DNA of 64,000 bases. Origin: Spirometra erinaceieuropaei. Lineage: Eukaryota > Platyhelminthes > Cestoda > Diphyllobothriidea > Diphyllobothriidae. The stretch is from contig CACRXP010000141.1 of NCBI GenBank assembly GCA_902702965.1, forward strand, positions 1,088,202 to 1,152,201, in the 5' to 3' direction. The translations under genes were made by a program, and so were the position numbers. This document shows, one piece after another, positions 47,901 to 59,240 of the stretch. Position 1 is the stretch's first letter. Each line of letters begins with the position of its first letter. The notes beneath the pieces were generated by a model. That model did not search any database and had not been told where the DNA came from. It saw nothing but the letters and a program-made list of their open reading frames with translations.

Positions 47901-50900
47901 ATGTGAAAAATGAATGCTATTTAAGTAGTCATTTTGTACCGAGTGTGTTTCTGTAGGAGGTCAAAAAGAAATGCCTTCAAAAGCCATATATTGACGAGTC
48001 TGAAATATTATGAGATTATGCTGCATGATAATCAATACTACAACCCCACCTAAGTAATCCTTCCTAGTCTAAAACGCATTTCAGCATTTCGACCAACACT
48101 TCATGAGTCCGGTCACGCACTGTGCCTCCATCATTAAAGTAGTTTATGTTGTTTCGTTTTGTATTACACAAAATTTGAATGCTCCATTGAGCGGTGGTTT
48201 TTAACGTCTACGCCATAGTACCGAGCTAGCATATTGCACTTTCATAAGGTGGGTAAGTTAAAAACTGCATCTTTAGGTGAAACACTACCCGCTGGTGATT
48301 CTGCTGAAGTCTGTCTAGGCATTTTCTCTTTACCCTGCAGTTCACATATTGATTGTTCCGTAGCGTAGTGCAAAAGGTCTGTTTTGCTCATTAGAGTCCC
48401 AGGGTTCGAGTCTCGCTTTGTCCACACTTCTTTAACGATGCCTATGAGCCAGTGACTACTTTTTATAATGGCAGGCTGTTGGTGGTAGAAAACTCGCCCA
48501 GGGAATCGGATGTGGCAGGGTTTACCTTCCTGACATTGTTGGTAGGTGCGAAGTCGGGACGTCGGTGATTCGACTGCGTCGAGCAACACGCACATTTCCT
48601 GGCTGTGGGCTGGCTGGGCTGTGGTCTGTCAGGTTTGTTTGCAAAAAAATTATCCTCGACTTGTGAATCTATTACTGTATTTGTTAGAGACCATCATTGC
48701 AGCCTATACCAGCACGTCACTGATGGGCGACCACTCCAGGCATTTGATCTCAAAAGTACCATAGGTTTCTTGTTTTGGACACCAAATCTCAGGGGTTAAC
48801 ATCTCCCGAAATATGGAGGGAGATATATGCCATGAGCTTACTGAAGCCTCCAGTTCTGATAAGAAATCTGCTAGTCGGCATACTGACCTCCCACCCGCGT
48901 GCACCATCCTGCAAAACCGTCTTCAGACAGGCCGTTGTTTCCCTCCCTATCTTTCTCCTCCTTACAGGTGCCTGCGATTTTTGTGTCCAAAGTCGCCGAC
49001 AATTCGTTCGATCTGCCTGAGGCTACCGTTTTGATCCAGATCAGCATGCACGGCGGCAGTCGACGCCAGGAGGCCCAGCGACTGGGCCGAATCCTGCGTG
49101 CCAAGCGTGGAATGGATGCCGAAGCCTATAATGCCTTCTTCTATTCGCTTGTCTCACAAGACACCATGGAGATGCAGTACGCACTCAAGCGTCAGCGCTT
49201 TCTTGTTAATCAGGGTTATGCGTACAAGGTGAGCTCTCCACTTTCCCTCTACTTGCTGTTTTTTCCCGAGTAACCACCCTTTTCGACGCGTAAGTCAAGC
49301 CTGGACTACTTTTGCTATTGAGTGGCAAAAAATTGCTTCTCTCTGCGTCGTAGGGACTCAATAAGTCCACACAAATGTCCGGTTAAGCCATGACTCTTAG
49401 GCCAGCCGCCGCGTAGGATGGTTCGCTGTAGTTATTCAATTCAGGAGTGAGATTTACTTTGACGTAATTACTTCTACGACGAGTGAAGTTTTTATTGGTT
49501 GCCGACTTACCAGCTTAGCAACAGGGCACGCATGAAAGTACAGCCATTGCATAGTCAGATTCGTGAGCCAACTTGTTTCGTACCTAGCCTTCGTTGAAGT
49601 GCAGTTTACTTTCTGCTACCGGTGGATGCCGTGGATAGCCCATTGACAGATTACCGAGCAAGCCTTTCCTCTTGTGAGGTTGTGATCGTCCTGATGCCGA
49701 GGTAAATAGTACTTTGTTGTCCCTCTTTTCCTTGGCTGACCACTGGACCGGACCCATGTGGGTGAGGGATGGGGGAGTGCAGTAGATGCAGTGCAAGTCC
49801 ACTATCACCACAAACTAATTCGATCGCGTGTCACCACACTGTGCCCTCTATGCTATACGGTGTACATTGTCATTTTTGAGAGGCGAACTGACAGGGTTAG
49901 GTCGACACCGGCGCTAGTAATTCTTCTAGAAATCCTATTCCGTGCTTATGGTGTAAGTTTGGGTATGTAGGGTGACCAACTATATACTGTGACACGCAAC
50001 CGCTGCCATTTCTCGTTCTGCGTCAATCTTCCTGTTGGGGGAACTAGACGGCTTTCCTCGATATAATCCAGTGCATGTTCATGGTGACTATCGACTACAA
50101 ACATTCACAGCGACTTAGAAGTTGTAGCTTAGAAGGTTTCTAATTTAGAGGCTTCACAATCTTTTATAGGTGGGCCAGGTTACGATAGTTCCTCTTCATG
50201 CGGCCCCGATGACAGGATGCAATAGAAAGATGTGTTCAGCCGGGGGCGCATGGACGCCTCCCCCGAGTATTCGTCTTGACTGAGTCTATTTGCAGGCAGT
50301 ACTTTAACAAAACCACTCTAATCTCCGGGTGTCTTGATCTGGTCTTGCCACGGGAGCAAGATGCGATCCGAGAGGACAGTGGGATTGATGTTGTACAAGG
50401 CAACGCTGTCCTTCCAGCCAGTCTTGGCGCCCATCATAGGTCACAAATAAATAATCGTGTAAACGGCCCTCTCCTCAACCTAACGGCAAGCAGCCTTGTC
50501 CGGCGGGATCTTTAGGCTCAGTCGACCGTTGGGACAGCCCTGAGGAATTCTTTTCTTTTGGAGTCTCCCACCTCCTCCAGGCACGTCAACCGGAGGCCAT
50601 ACACTTTGAAAAGTCCCGCCGCCTTAACAAGCTCAAACTCCGAAAGAAAGCAACTATCCACCCACCACCAGCCTGAACGAAGAAGATGGACTGGCTTCCT
50701 AATATGTAGCCACTGTTGACGATCATGCTCCGGACTAAGGGGCTTTTCCCCAACTTTCCCAACGACCTCCCCGAATGAACACTTATAGGCCCAGCGGTGC
50801 TTCAGCCAAGGTAGGGCTTACAGATGGAGGCACTGGCATCCTAATCACCGTCAGCACTCCAGCGAAATCCACTGCCGTGAAAAGACCGTCTGCACGCATT

Positions 50901-51767
50901 TTGCTGGTCCTCCTATCAGGCTGCTTTGCGGGCAAGGGGATCCGCACTTCGCAAGGTGGCGGAATCTCCGCCGTTTCAACTAGCAAATCAGGCAGAAGAT
51001 CTAAACCTGCGTTCGCTCTGTGTGTCGATGAAACAGACCAGTGGGGAGCATCCCCTACAACCTCGCGTCCAGGTGACTGCGACGCACAACAAGGGCGGCT
51101 TGGCCCCTCCATCGGTGACCGTGCCATCGAGTCCACATTGTGAAGGAGCCATTGCAGGCATACTGTCAGTTCTGAAAAGAACCAAGTTATTCCGTTAGTT
51201 AGCAACCTTTCAAGCCAAGATAGATTCAAGCACGTCAGAATTATTTTAGTGAGGAATTCGCTGATGTGCCGTGGGGTGGATCATCCAGTGTCAGCCTAAT
51301 TCCCTCATGCACCAGTCGATTGTCCAGCCCGAAGAAGATATCCATCGTCGGTTACTACCGGTGCGTATTCGTGTACGTCTACTATATTTTGGTTACTGGG
51401 GTTATGTTTGACCTGGTTCCCACGGTGCACTTACCGCACCTTTCTGTCTACGTGGTAGGTTATCACGCGACTGGCCGGGATGGAGAATGAGCCCCTTAAA
51501 CTGGTCACAAAGCAGGAGCAAGCCGAACTGCTGCATCGCGTTCTATCCAGCACCGACGAGGACGCCATGGAGGAACGTCTGCCCGGAGATCCGGATTCAG
51601 TGTCCTCGGGGTCCCGACGTCAGCCCGCTGGGGGACAATTTGCCCGTCGTGCCGGTCACATGGCTTCCCTCTCCGGTGCTGACGATGCCATCTACATCGA
51701 CTCTTCTGCGCGGCGTGAGAAGCCGATGAAGGAGCGTCACCCCCTCTTCAAATTATACAGGCGATGA
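43498..51767 (+). CDS. ERCC3: TFIIH DNA helicase/translocase subunit XPB (ERCC3), six coding exons
   Basis: XPB is the 3'-5' superfamily 2 translocase of TFIIH, which opens promoters for RNA polymerase II and opens DNA in nucleotide excision repair, in the nucleus. The exons are 43498-44925, 45519-45803, 46235-46480, 46639-46869, 48968-49228 and 51459-51767; every join is phase 0 with GT...AG, giving 919 residues. Visible in order: a basic nuclear-signal-like N-terminus (residues 6-22), an acidic stretch (about 33-70), the XPB N-terminal domain ([20 protein letters not shown], then the [22 protein letters not shown] region), an expanded acidic linker (about 265-400), Walker A GAGKT (471-475), DEVH (570-573), TAT (596-598), the XPB-specific RED loop (601-603), KIIVFSDN (686-693), and motif [10 protein letters not shown] (767-774). 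The human protein is about 782 residues; the excess is mostly linker. The start is the first ATG of the open frame before the conserved domain. Identity rests on recognised family sequence and is very secure; 5' UTR exons are not visible. Confidence 0.97.
45519..45803 (+). CDS. ERCC3: XPB exon 2 (residues 477-571)
   Basis: Opens after a CATTCCAG acceptor with [11 protein letters not shown], which continues exon 1 exactly as in the family, and ends on LDE, the first half of the DEVH box, at donor GTATGT. It carries [11 protein letters not shown] and STYSM-H-TKRS-EAER, both typical of XPB. The stretch after CTVRK ([15 protein letters not shown]) differs from the vertebrate LGNSAVSVEQW. Confidence 0.95.
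46235..46480 (+). CDS. ERCC3: XPB exon 3 (residues 572-653)
   Basis: Starts with [11 protein letters not shown], completing the DEVH box, then [15 protein letters not shown] (motif III and the RED loop) and [13 protein letters not shown] at the start of the thumb region. Acceptor TTTTTCCTAACAG, donor GTAAGC. Strongly conserved. Confidence 0.95.
46500..46590 (+). repeat. C/T-rich tract in XPB intron 3
   Basis: TCCTCC/CCCCTCC-rich run of about 90 bases between the exon 3 donor and the exon 4 acceptor; it probably serves as an extended polypyrimidine tract. Confidence 0.7.
46639..46869 (+). CDS. ERCC3: XPB exon 4 (residues 654-730)
   Basis: Follows a 158-nt intron with a long C/T tract and a CGTACTAG acceptor. 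It encodes [14 protein letters not shown], the RecA2 start [15 protein letters not shown], and [16 protein letters not shown], all recognisable in XPB. Donor GTAAGT. The next 2.1 kb is intron 4, enlarged by a fold-back element. Confidence 0.95.
47143..48124. mobile_element. Fold-back element F5 within XPB intron 4
   Basis: Begins TACAGTGAGTGACTGATCTC and ends GGTCACGCACTGTG, with the usual inner sequence (AAAAAATGACTACTTAA, GCATGTATTTTT) and its inverse near 47900-47930. It makes up almost half of the 2.1-kb intron. The last base of the right end is changed (A to G). Confidence 0.85.
48968..49228 (+). CDS. ERCC3: XPB exon 5 (residues 731-817)
   Basis: After a CTCCTTACAG acceptor the exon reads [19 protein letters not shown], then [20 protein letters not shown] (motifs V and VI with the arginine fingers), then [13 protein letters not shown] and [14 protein letters not shown]. 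Donor GTGAGC. Confidence 0.95.
49740..49850 (-). mobile_element. SINE B fragment in XPB intron 5
   Basis: GAGTGCAGTAGATGCAGTGC, AAGTCCACTATCACCACAAA is the inverse of the B 5' part, diverged. Confidence 0.4.
51190..51305 (+). repeat. Dispersed repeat E, copy 3 (XPB intron 5)
   Basis: GATAGATTCAAGCACGTCAG, TTTTAGTGAGGAATTCGCTG and GATGTGCCGTGGGGTGGATC. It sits about 150 bases before the exon 6 acceptor. Confidence 0.45.
51459..51767 (+). CDS. ERCC3: XPB exon 6 and stop (residues 818-919)
   Basis: The acceptor CTACGTGGTAG precedes [11 protein letters not shown], which continues the exon 5 frame as in the family. The C-terminus has the glutamine-rich [12 protein letters not shown] helix, the serine-rich tail with [12 protein letters not shown], and HPLFKLYRR before TGA. 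No AATAAA is obvious in the first 150 bases downstream. Confidence 0.93.
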   Translation, partial: VITRLAGMENEPLKLVTKQEQAELLHRVLSSTDEDAMEERLPGDPDSVSSGSRRQPAGGQFARRAGHMASLSGADDAIYIDSSARREKPMKERHPLFKLYRR

Positions 51768-53274
51768 TGATGGTGGTCTAGCCCTTTCCTCCCCTCCTAC
51801 CCACGTGTGTGTACATATGTACTTATGCACTGGACTCATGCTGTGGCGTGTAAATACTTTTGTTTTATCAACAGGACAGATTTTTGCGCTCATCTTGATT
51901 CTTGGCCACTGAGGTCGCTGTGATCGCGGTTTAACTCTTACACGAGGTTTCTCACATAATGCTAGGGTGACTTTTCACTGGCTTTTGGGACCGAATACCT
52001 CTAATTGTCTGCATACTATAGTTTTCTTGTTTTTGGTTTGAGCCGGAAGGCAGTCCAGTCATCTGAGCCCCCGTTTGGCGTTTGTTCACAGGCTCGCACT
52101 CAGGTGGAGCGAAAAAAACGGCAAGGCATTTTCACTGGTATTTGTTACGTTAAATTCCTACTTAAGTTACTTAAGTAGACATTATTATGCATCAAATAGT
52201 TGCGTTCGGCCGACCTGGTATAATTACAGAACGGAGTATAGGCTTTCCGTCCGCCCTTTGCTCGTGACTGATCGTGAACGGTAAATGAATCATAAAGTAC
52301 CGCTCAAATCTAACTTTCTTTGCCGGCAATACGTCGCGGTTATGTTTAACCGCCGGCACTTCATTCCCCGCCGAATCTCGCATGCTGTGCAAATCTCGAA
52401 TTTTCGGGGATTTAGCGAACCCAGTGTTCCTTTAACTGCACTTGTTTGGAAGGGTGTCGGGCGACAGCCACTTCGGCCATGCTTCGGGGGAACGTGCAAC
52501 CATGTTGTTGAGTAGCAGTGTTCTGTGTTATGAAGAAAATCTCGCTATAAGCGAATGTTCTGCCTTTAAATGTGCCTTTTTCTTTCTAAAAGATATCGCG
52601 GAGTGGGTGGACTTTCACTCGGAAAATGGGCTTGAAAAACACCGCAGAATGGGGAGGCCACATGCCTGGCGTGCGAACCCGAACTGTCCTGCAGTTTGAT
52701 CTGTTTGTCGTCCCATGTTATCAAGTCCAGCGCCCTACTGTTGAACCATGGGTCCGTTGTACCGTCGGTTGCGATCGAAAATATTCATCATGCTGGAAGT
52801 GCGCTCTCGATCGGCTCACGGGACCTGTTCGTCCAGCAGCGACTTGAGGCCCACCACAGGTGGTCGCACAACGACCAGTTATAGATGCAGAAAAAGATTG
52901 CTTTCTGTTATGATTCGGCCCGGTACGGGAAATCCCGTGGAGCGTATACGCACTCGACCCTTGTCCTCAATACCAACGCGGCAGAGAAGGAGAACGCAAC
53001 CGGCCACGAAAATGTGTATTAGGAACTTGCAAGTCAAAATTAACTGGAAGCAACGCATATTTATAACGCCCTACTGTGCTTCGCCGGCATTCGGCCCAAT
53101 GCCCTTCGGGAAGAACATTCCAGACGAGCCGGTCGATAATTCGAATACGCAGATCGATCAGGCCCGTGAGGAAAAGCCAATAGAGAGGCGCCACAATTAA
53201 GATGACAGCGCAGTAGAGAAAACGCACGTGGCCTCCCGTGATTGGCTGGCTCTTGTTTTTGGGAGTGTAGGCAC
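51768..53274. other. No recognisable gene downstream of XPB
   Basis: Includes the XPB 3' flank and a minus frame (53371-52967) with a hydrophobic stretch, FLYCAVILIVAPLYWLFLTG, that starts inside a SINE D fragment. I see no family for it. Confidence 0.35.
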
Positions 53275-53370
53275 TCCCAACACTTTCAAACACAAGGGAG
53301 ATTGAAATGGCCATTACTGGCTCATTAGACGTCGTCAGCCAGTGATATCCGACCTCAGGCTTTGATAACA
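53275..53370 (-). mobile_element. SINE D 3' fragment
   Basis: CAAGGGAGATTGAAATGGCC and CTGGCTCATTAGACGTCGTC match the inverse of the D 3' part. Truncated. Confidence 0.45.
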
Positions 53371-53879
53371 TGGGACAAAACCTTTTTTCGCAGTCGTACC
53401 AACTAGGGGTTGGGGTTAGGCTGGGGCTTGTCTACTGCAGGCATGGCTACAAAATAATATTCGAGCCCTGGGATCCAAATCCGGATTCTTTGGCAGTTGA
53501 GTCCTTTTAAGCCCAACACTTTGTCGACATACCTGGTCAGTGAACGTTCTTTCAATGGTAGCATTTGTTGACTTGCCTTGAGAGGAACCCATCTTCAAAC
53601 CCACTGTCAAAATATGAGGTAAAGAATGCCCGTTAGTAGTAGTATGGAAAAGGGCTGGAAATCACTTTTGGGGAACATCCGCAGTATTTTATGTTGAAAT
53701 GCGCAGGACAATAGGGGGGCTAACATCTTAGTCGTAGTCAGGTCTTCTCCTTCTCTGGTACTTCTTAATTTCCCTTTGAAAAATCCTCCCTCTAAAGAAA
53801 AAATAGGTCATTGTGTCCTGGATTTTCCGACTGCCTTAGAGGTTATCTGCTATGATCGCTCTTTTGCCTATTCAGGGCC

Positions 53880-54035
53880 TTGTCTGTGCATAGGTTTTGC
53901 GGTTGCACAGGTACTAACCGAAAGCACGTATACATGTTTCGCTGATATTCTGCCTCTGCATGGTACATCTGCGAGAAGTTGGGCTTATCAATGGATCCTC
54001 CAGCGTCCCCTGTGTGCTTTCTTCAGTTCAGTTTA
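53880..54035 (-). mobile_element. Family A hammerhead element, decayed copy A7
   Basis: On the minus strand it reads TTGATAAGCCCA, CTCGCAG, GCAGAATATCAGCGAAACA, and GGTTAGTACCTGTGC. C3 and G8 of the core are substituted. Confidence 0.5.
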
Positions 54036-54289
54036 TTAAGAGAAAGTGCGAAAGAAGGGTAGGTAATTAATCATATACAACAAGCATGTAGTACTTGTAT
54101 GGATGTGTCAGTTTATGCATACTGTGTCGAAATCGTGAAGTGATCATTTCGAGATCCTGAAATGGCCCAATTAACACGGAAATGAAGGCTTATGCTTCAG
54201 CGAGGATTCACTGATTCGCAGGTGGACTAAAAGGTTATGTGATAATGTTACTTAAATATAGGAAGTAGCACACTTTGTAACGTATAACG

Positions 54290-55475
54290 TTCAGGTGGTA
54301 CAAGGGAAAAGTTTCCCAGTTTCTGGTGACGTAGTGGTACATATTCCTGTACTGGTCAATCTTCCACTTAAATGTGTCCTCGGATGAGAACAGGACGACG
54401 TATCCAGCAGAGCATTCCATGCCTTAATCACTCTGTGGGTGAAGAAGAATTTCCTTGCATCCACTATTGCCCTAGTCACACGTAGCATGAGAGGATGTCC
54501 TCTCAAGATAGTAGTGGTGGCCGGCTCAAAAAGTCACTGGATCTGAGGCAACAATCCCGATCCCGCAGCATGCGAAACGTTTGAATCAAGCTGTCTGTAG
54601 TCCAGAGGAAAGAGATCAAGGTTGGACAGTCTAGTTTCGTAAGGTGGGTTTTTATGACCCCTAACAAGCTTGGTTGTCGGTCGTTGGAATTTTTCGAGGG
54701 TGATACGGTCTTTAACAGACCAGGGCCCCCAGGCCTGAATGGCAAATTCCAACTGTGGTCCCCCTAACATCCCGAAGACTCTTCGTCGAGAATCGCAAAT
54801 GCCCGCTTTACGAGATATACATGTGCTAGACATTGCGAATTTCGCTGCTTTCAAACAGTGGAAGGATGGCTTTGGTTAGGATGTTATCCAAACGCCTAGA
54901 TCCTTCTGAACCTCTATCTCTGTTAGCGGTGTGTGATTTATGCGATAATTCCTCCGATGCGCAGATTGTTTCATTTGGCAGCATTTAACGGGAGGAGCCA
55001 GCGACTTGACCATTGCTAGTGTCGGTTCAAGTTTGCCTGTAGATTTGCTTCATCGTCCTCGTGGCGGATGACATTCCAAAGCGTTATGTCCCATAAAATA
55101 TGGCACTGTCGCAGTCAAACCGACGGATGCAGTCATCAGTATAAATGAGAAGACGATAGGGCCAAGAACGGAGCCCTGAGGTACGTCGCTCGCAACCGTC
55201 ACCTCCACCGATTGCTGGTCACTAAGACGGACAATCTGAGATCGACCAATCAAGAAGTTTCCGATCCACTTCAAAAGCTTGTCTCTTACCCCTATGCGGC
55301 TGAGCTTTTATAGGAGACGTTGGTTTGGCACACTATCAAAGGCCTTCTTTAAGTCTATGTAGGCCACATGCACCATGTTTCCTTCATCAATCGCTCTGGT
55401 CCACCGTTTTATACAGTAGAGTAAATTGGTCAATCAGGATCGTCCTCCGCGGAATCCATGCTGCCTATCAGACAG
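54290..55475 (-). pseudogene. LINE fragment L3, reverse-transcriptase palm to C-terminus
   Basis: From 55475 downward: QHGFRGGRS, NLLYCIKRWT, VAYIDLKKAFDSVPNQRLL, KWIGNFLIGRSQIVRLSD, VPQGSVLGPIVFSFIL (catalytic YxDD region then lost by a deletion/frameshift), LEFAIQAWGPW, LEKFQRPTTKLVRGHKN, LPYETRL-like PPYETRLSNLDLFPLDYRQL and FTHRVIKAWNAL. Clearly a non-LTR reverse transcriptase, dead. Confidence 0.8.
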
Positions 55476-55509
55476 AAGATGGTGTTGCTCTCACGTTTCT
55501 GGTAGATAC

Positions 55510-55745
55510 GTTATTTTTAAATTGCAGATTTTTTATTTCCTCAGAACTTAATGGCTAACTTGGAATAAATCAGTCCATTTAAGATCTATGGGTTCAGGCT
55601 AAAATTTGATATGAATATTTGGGTCAAGATCCATTAGTCATAGTGGAATAACCGCGTAATACTCACAAACTATCAACAGGCAGCCAGTAGTATATGCACA
55701 GGTTACACAATATGCCATACTTGGCAGCTTTGTCTGGTTAAAGAT
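55510..55745 (-). mobile_element. Family A element body without ribozyme, copy A8
   Basis: Forward strand shows TTTCCTCAGAACTTAATGGC, AACTTGGAATAAATCAG, GAATATTTGGG, GGAATAACCGCGTAAT and GTATATGCACAGG, the reverse complement of the family A body seen in A5. The hammerhead part is missing. It abuts LINE fragment L3. Confidence 0.5.
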
Positions 55746-55884
55746 GGCTAGAAATAAAAGCCGATTGGGCAGGTCGAAACAGGCTCTGTTGATCATATTC
55801 AAACCGTCAAATGGTGCCCTCAGGGCTTATTAACGTTGGGTGACTGAACCGATCGGATCTTATTTCGTAGCCGTACCTGCAGCA

Positions 55885-56000
55885 GACAAGCCTCAGCCTA
55901 ACCTCTAACCCTAACCTCAATCCATGACCCCTAACTCCAACTCCTATCCTTAACCTCTAACACCTAACCCTAATCCCTAACCCTAGCCCCTAACAGGTAC
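55885..56000 (-). repeat. Telomere-like tract, C-rich strand
   Basis: CCTAACCTCTAACCCTAACC and CCTAACCCTAATCCCTAACC units, the inverse sense of the tract at 56.3-56.5 kb. Confidence 0.6.
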
Positions 56001-56269
56001 AGCTACACAATAAGATATTGCCACAGAATCTTCGAAGGGCACAGCATGAAGGCACGAACTCTTGGTAAAATAGTCGACAAGTATTACTGACGAAGATAGC
56101 TGAGCACAGGTGGGGGATTACTTCTAACCTCCCCGCGATCGCTATCTAATCCTTGGTTAGATCGCAGTTGGTAGCCAGGACCCGTATGACAGGTGGCGGA
56201 GGGTTTGTTTACTGGGGCTATTTTGTGGGCCTCCATAATCACATCTGACCCATTTGGCTTCCGTTTTAC

Positions 56270-56518
56270 GTCTGAGGTTAGGATTAGGGTACCGGTTAAT
56301 GCTTGCCGATTTTCGGGCTAGGTTTATGCCTTTAGGCTTAGGTTTTCGGGTTACGGTTAGGGTTTGAGCGTACGATTAGGTTTCAGTATTACGGTTAGGT
56401 TTTTCATTTACGGCTATGTCTAAGGGCTGCGGATACGTTTACGGTTTCGGTTAGGGTTAGGGTTAACGGTTACCGTTTAAAGTTTAGGTTAGGGTTAAGG
56501 TTAGGATTAGGGTTAATG
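56270..56518 (+). repeat. Telomere-like tract, G-rich strand
   Basis: GGTTAGGGTTAGGGTTAACG and many one-base variants over some 240 bases. Flanked outside by inverted CGCAGTTGGTAGCCAGGA (from 56163) and TCCTGGCTACCAACTGCG (from 56536). Confidence 0.6.
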
Positions 56519-57064
56519 TCGCCGTCCGCTTCCCATTCCTGGCTACCAACTGCGATCTAGCCCAATCCTCCTCCAACTTCGGAGTTTAAACTAGAGTTTG
56601 GTCGACCACTGGGTCTACTGATCTGCCAGCTGAGTCGTCGACTCACACCCGTAATCGGGTGTATTAATCAGTCCGTTTTTCGCCTGCTCGTCAGTATGCG
56701 GTCACCAGTGGGAACCACAGATCGAACCACCAAGGTTGAGCCGATTCGTTGTTTTCCATCATGACAACAGGATAGATTCCTGAAGGCATTGACAGACACG
56801 GAGAAGATCAGGTAGTCGGAAACCATCAGTATCCTGGTTCGAGTATTCGGACCCCTGCGGCGGCTTTGGCGACCGCTCCTCGTCTGAAAACGGCACCCGG
56901 CCATTTGGTGGGGGCCAGATCTGTATGCCGACCCATGAAGTTGTCATCAGAGGTTCGGACTTCAAGCAACTGTCGACCCTCTTACACATCGTCCAGCACT
57001 TATCTATCTTTGTCTAGCTCCACCTCCGGGGTCAGAAAGGCCCGCAAACGTAGTCGGATTCAGT

Positions 57065-57330
57065 TCGCAGAGTGGTATTACCGACAGAGACAAGGGAGAT
57101 TGGAATGACCATTTCTGGCTTGTTAGCCGTCACCAACCAGTCATACCCAACCCCAAAGTGCGAAACACCTGGAGATCGATCCTGCGACCTGTTAGTTAGA
57201 AGTCCAACGTCTCTATGTTACGCCTATGTCGTGCGTCGCTGTGCGGCTGCTGGTTAGGCTCGAGAGAGAGCCCGTAAGGCACAATAGGACAAGTGAGTTC
57301 CGTATCGTTGAGCGCCCCTCTACCAGGTTC
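57065..57330. mobile_element. SINE D copy plus D-linker, opposed orientation
   Basis: Minus-strand D unit at about 57070-57212 (GTATTACCGACAGAGACAAG, TGTTAGTTAGAAGTCCAACG) followed by the linker on the plus strand (CGGCTGCTGGTTAGGCTCG, GAGCGCCCCTCTACCA). Confidence 0.6.
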
Positions 57331-57564
57331 AGTAAGTTTGGGTCAATAGAAGTCCATCGTTCTATCTCTCATTTGGACACCCGGGCTCCGTCAACCGAAG
57401 CCGGAGATATTCACCCAGGCAGAAAGTGCTGCTCAGCGACATATTGTCGAGACGGTTTTGTATACAGCGATCTCAGTCCTTTGACGCGGTCAAATTGTTC
57501 TTTCTCGTTTCCGATCGAAGGCCTGACAGGAACAGATGCACGCCTTTTCCCCGCACCTGAACCA

Positions 57565-57850
57565 CAGGGGAAGGGGAAGATCACAATTGCGTAATAATCG
57601 AACGTCGTTCAGATTGATCCGGGGGGTTAATTGCACGCGTCTTCCCCCGCGGCTGGGTGCGCGGCCCTGCAACAGTTGGATCTGGTAGCAGCCTTCTGAT
57701 TGGACCTCACCAGGGGGGCTTGGGGGGGGCTGCTGTTCATCTTGATAGGCGCAGCCACGTCATGAGGGCAAGCTGCAATCGCGCACGCTTGCGGCCACGC
57801 ATATGGGCGCCTCTTATGTCAGGACGGGGCCGGGGGGGGAGAGGACTGGA
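57565..57850 (-). repeat. Dispersed GC-rich repeat C, copy 2
   Basis: CGAACGTCGTTCAGATTGAT, TGCAACAGTTGGATCTGGTA, GCAGCCTTCTGATTGGACCT and GCAATCGCGCACGCTTGCGG are the inverse of copy 1, in the same order. Confidence 0.5.
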
Positions 57851-58589
57851 TCGTCCAGCTGTTGGGGTCAAAGATGACGCCACATGGCACTGCACGTTTA
57901 TGTACGCCGGGCAGTGCATAAACACCTCGGCCGTGCATGTGGGTCGAGCAGAGCGGAGTGAACTGGATTCGAGTACCCCGCTGCGGCTTCACCCAACTCT
58001 CCATCTAGCTCGCCCTTTCGTTCAGGCCAGCTGTTGGAGGCATCAACTCCGGCACACTTGCACATGCACTCCTAATTGGACATGTGGCACTATGTGCGCA
58101 AACAGAGCGCCACGAGAACGGTAGCTCCCTCTGTGTTTGATGTTCCGCCCCCCCCCTTCCTCCTTCCCAGCCCTTGAGGGGGGAAATCGATTTCGGGGGG
58201 GTCAGGGGGTGCAGGCTGGAGCCTCGCACGCGACTGATGAGGATCGAGAAGTTGTAAAGCAGGTCCTTTTCCTCACTACGTTAACTGCGACTCTGTGAAC
58301 ATCAGTCAGGCGCAAGGATCAGGCGCGACGAATGAGCGGGAAGACAGGTGCACTTAGGGTCGGAGGAGCGAGAGCTTGCGTTGTGCGTTAAATTCCCGCA
58401 GGAGATGCCTATTTCCGTCTCCTAACCTTAACCCAGTTACTCTGGAATTTAGCTCAATACCGTCTGTAATATGGGCAGTACTTATAACCATGCTCTACCA
58501 AAGCGCACTTTGTTGGATTTCTCATTAATGGCTGTCTTTGTCGGTACCATCTTATCTTTCTCAGCATAGCTAGTCTCATATCGTCACGC

Positions 58590-59240
58590 TCTCAGTGGGA
58601 GTCAGGTGAGCTAGCCCATGAAATGTCAACCGAAATTCCGAAATGCGTTTTCGTTTCGAAAAGATCACCTAAGTAGGGTTATAAAACTAGTCAGCCTGCA
58701 ATATAATTCTATAATATTTCAGTTACCTCAGGATGCCGGCTTTCGAATGAACTTCCTTTCGGCTGCATGCAAAAGCTACACTCTGTAAAATATGACCACT
58801 TGAGTAGCATGAATTTTTCTCATCGATTTTCGATGTCCCTAAAAGTTCAATCATATTTCATGGAAAACATGCATGGAAATATTAATTCGTTTCTTCATTC
58901 GGTAGACAATTACCTCTGCTCCCAATCTTATACTTGAAGGGGGGACATAATTCGATTTAAAAAAGTTTCAATGGGTTGGACTTTAAAGTACTGTGAAATG
59001 GCCGTTCATAAATCATCATGTCTCTGCATTTACCAATACGGATCAAATCCACTGCTAAATTTTATGAACCCTATATGGTTCCCGTTTATTACCGTAAAGA
59101 AATATGTGATTTTTCGTACGGGGAAAATATACGGCTTGTAGTTTGGGTACCATGAATCCGAGTGTCACGGTAGAGCGGATTCAAAATTACTCAGGACTTG
59201 GAGAAGTTTTTGAAAGCCTAATTAGCCCTCCTAATGTAAG
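58590..59240. mobile_element. Fold-back element G4, truncated to one arm and centre
   Basis: Starts CTAGCCCATGAAATGTCAAC, then GAAATGCGTTTTCGTTTCGA and CTCAGGATGCCGGCTTTCGA, and runs into the family centre (TCATGTCTCTGCATTTACCA). The right arm is absent; the sequence leaves the family near TTTTTGAAAGCCTAATTAG. Confidence 0.65.

Larger units (their letters stand above)
49229..51458 (+). other. XPB intron 5
   Basis: 2,230 bases with GT...AG ends. It contains a B fragment (49.75 kb), an E repeat (51.2 kb), and an unassigned GC-rich part at 50.2-51.2 kb with fairly long frames on both strands (for example minus 51229-50783) that may be a decayed element. Confidence 0.7.

Noticed and set aside
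50160..51190. Possible gene on either strand in XPB intron 5
   Set aside because: Frames are interrupted and unrecognised; may be a decayed element, but nothing supports a product.
52967..53371. 134-codon minus frame with a hydrophobic segment
   Set aside because: Its start lies inside a SINE D fragment and no family fits.
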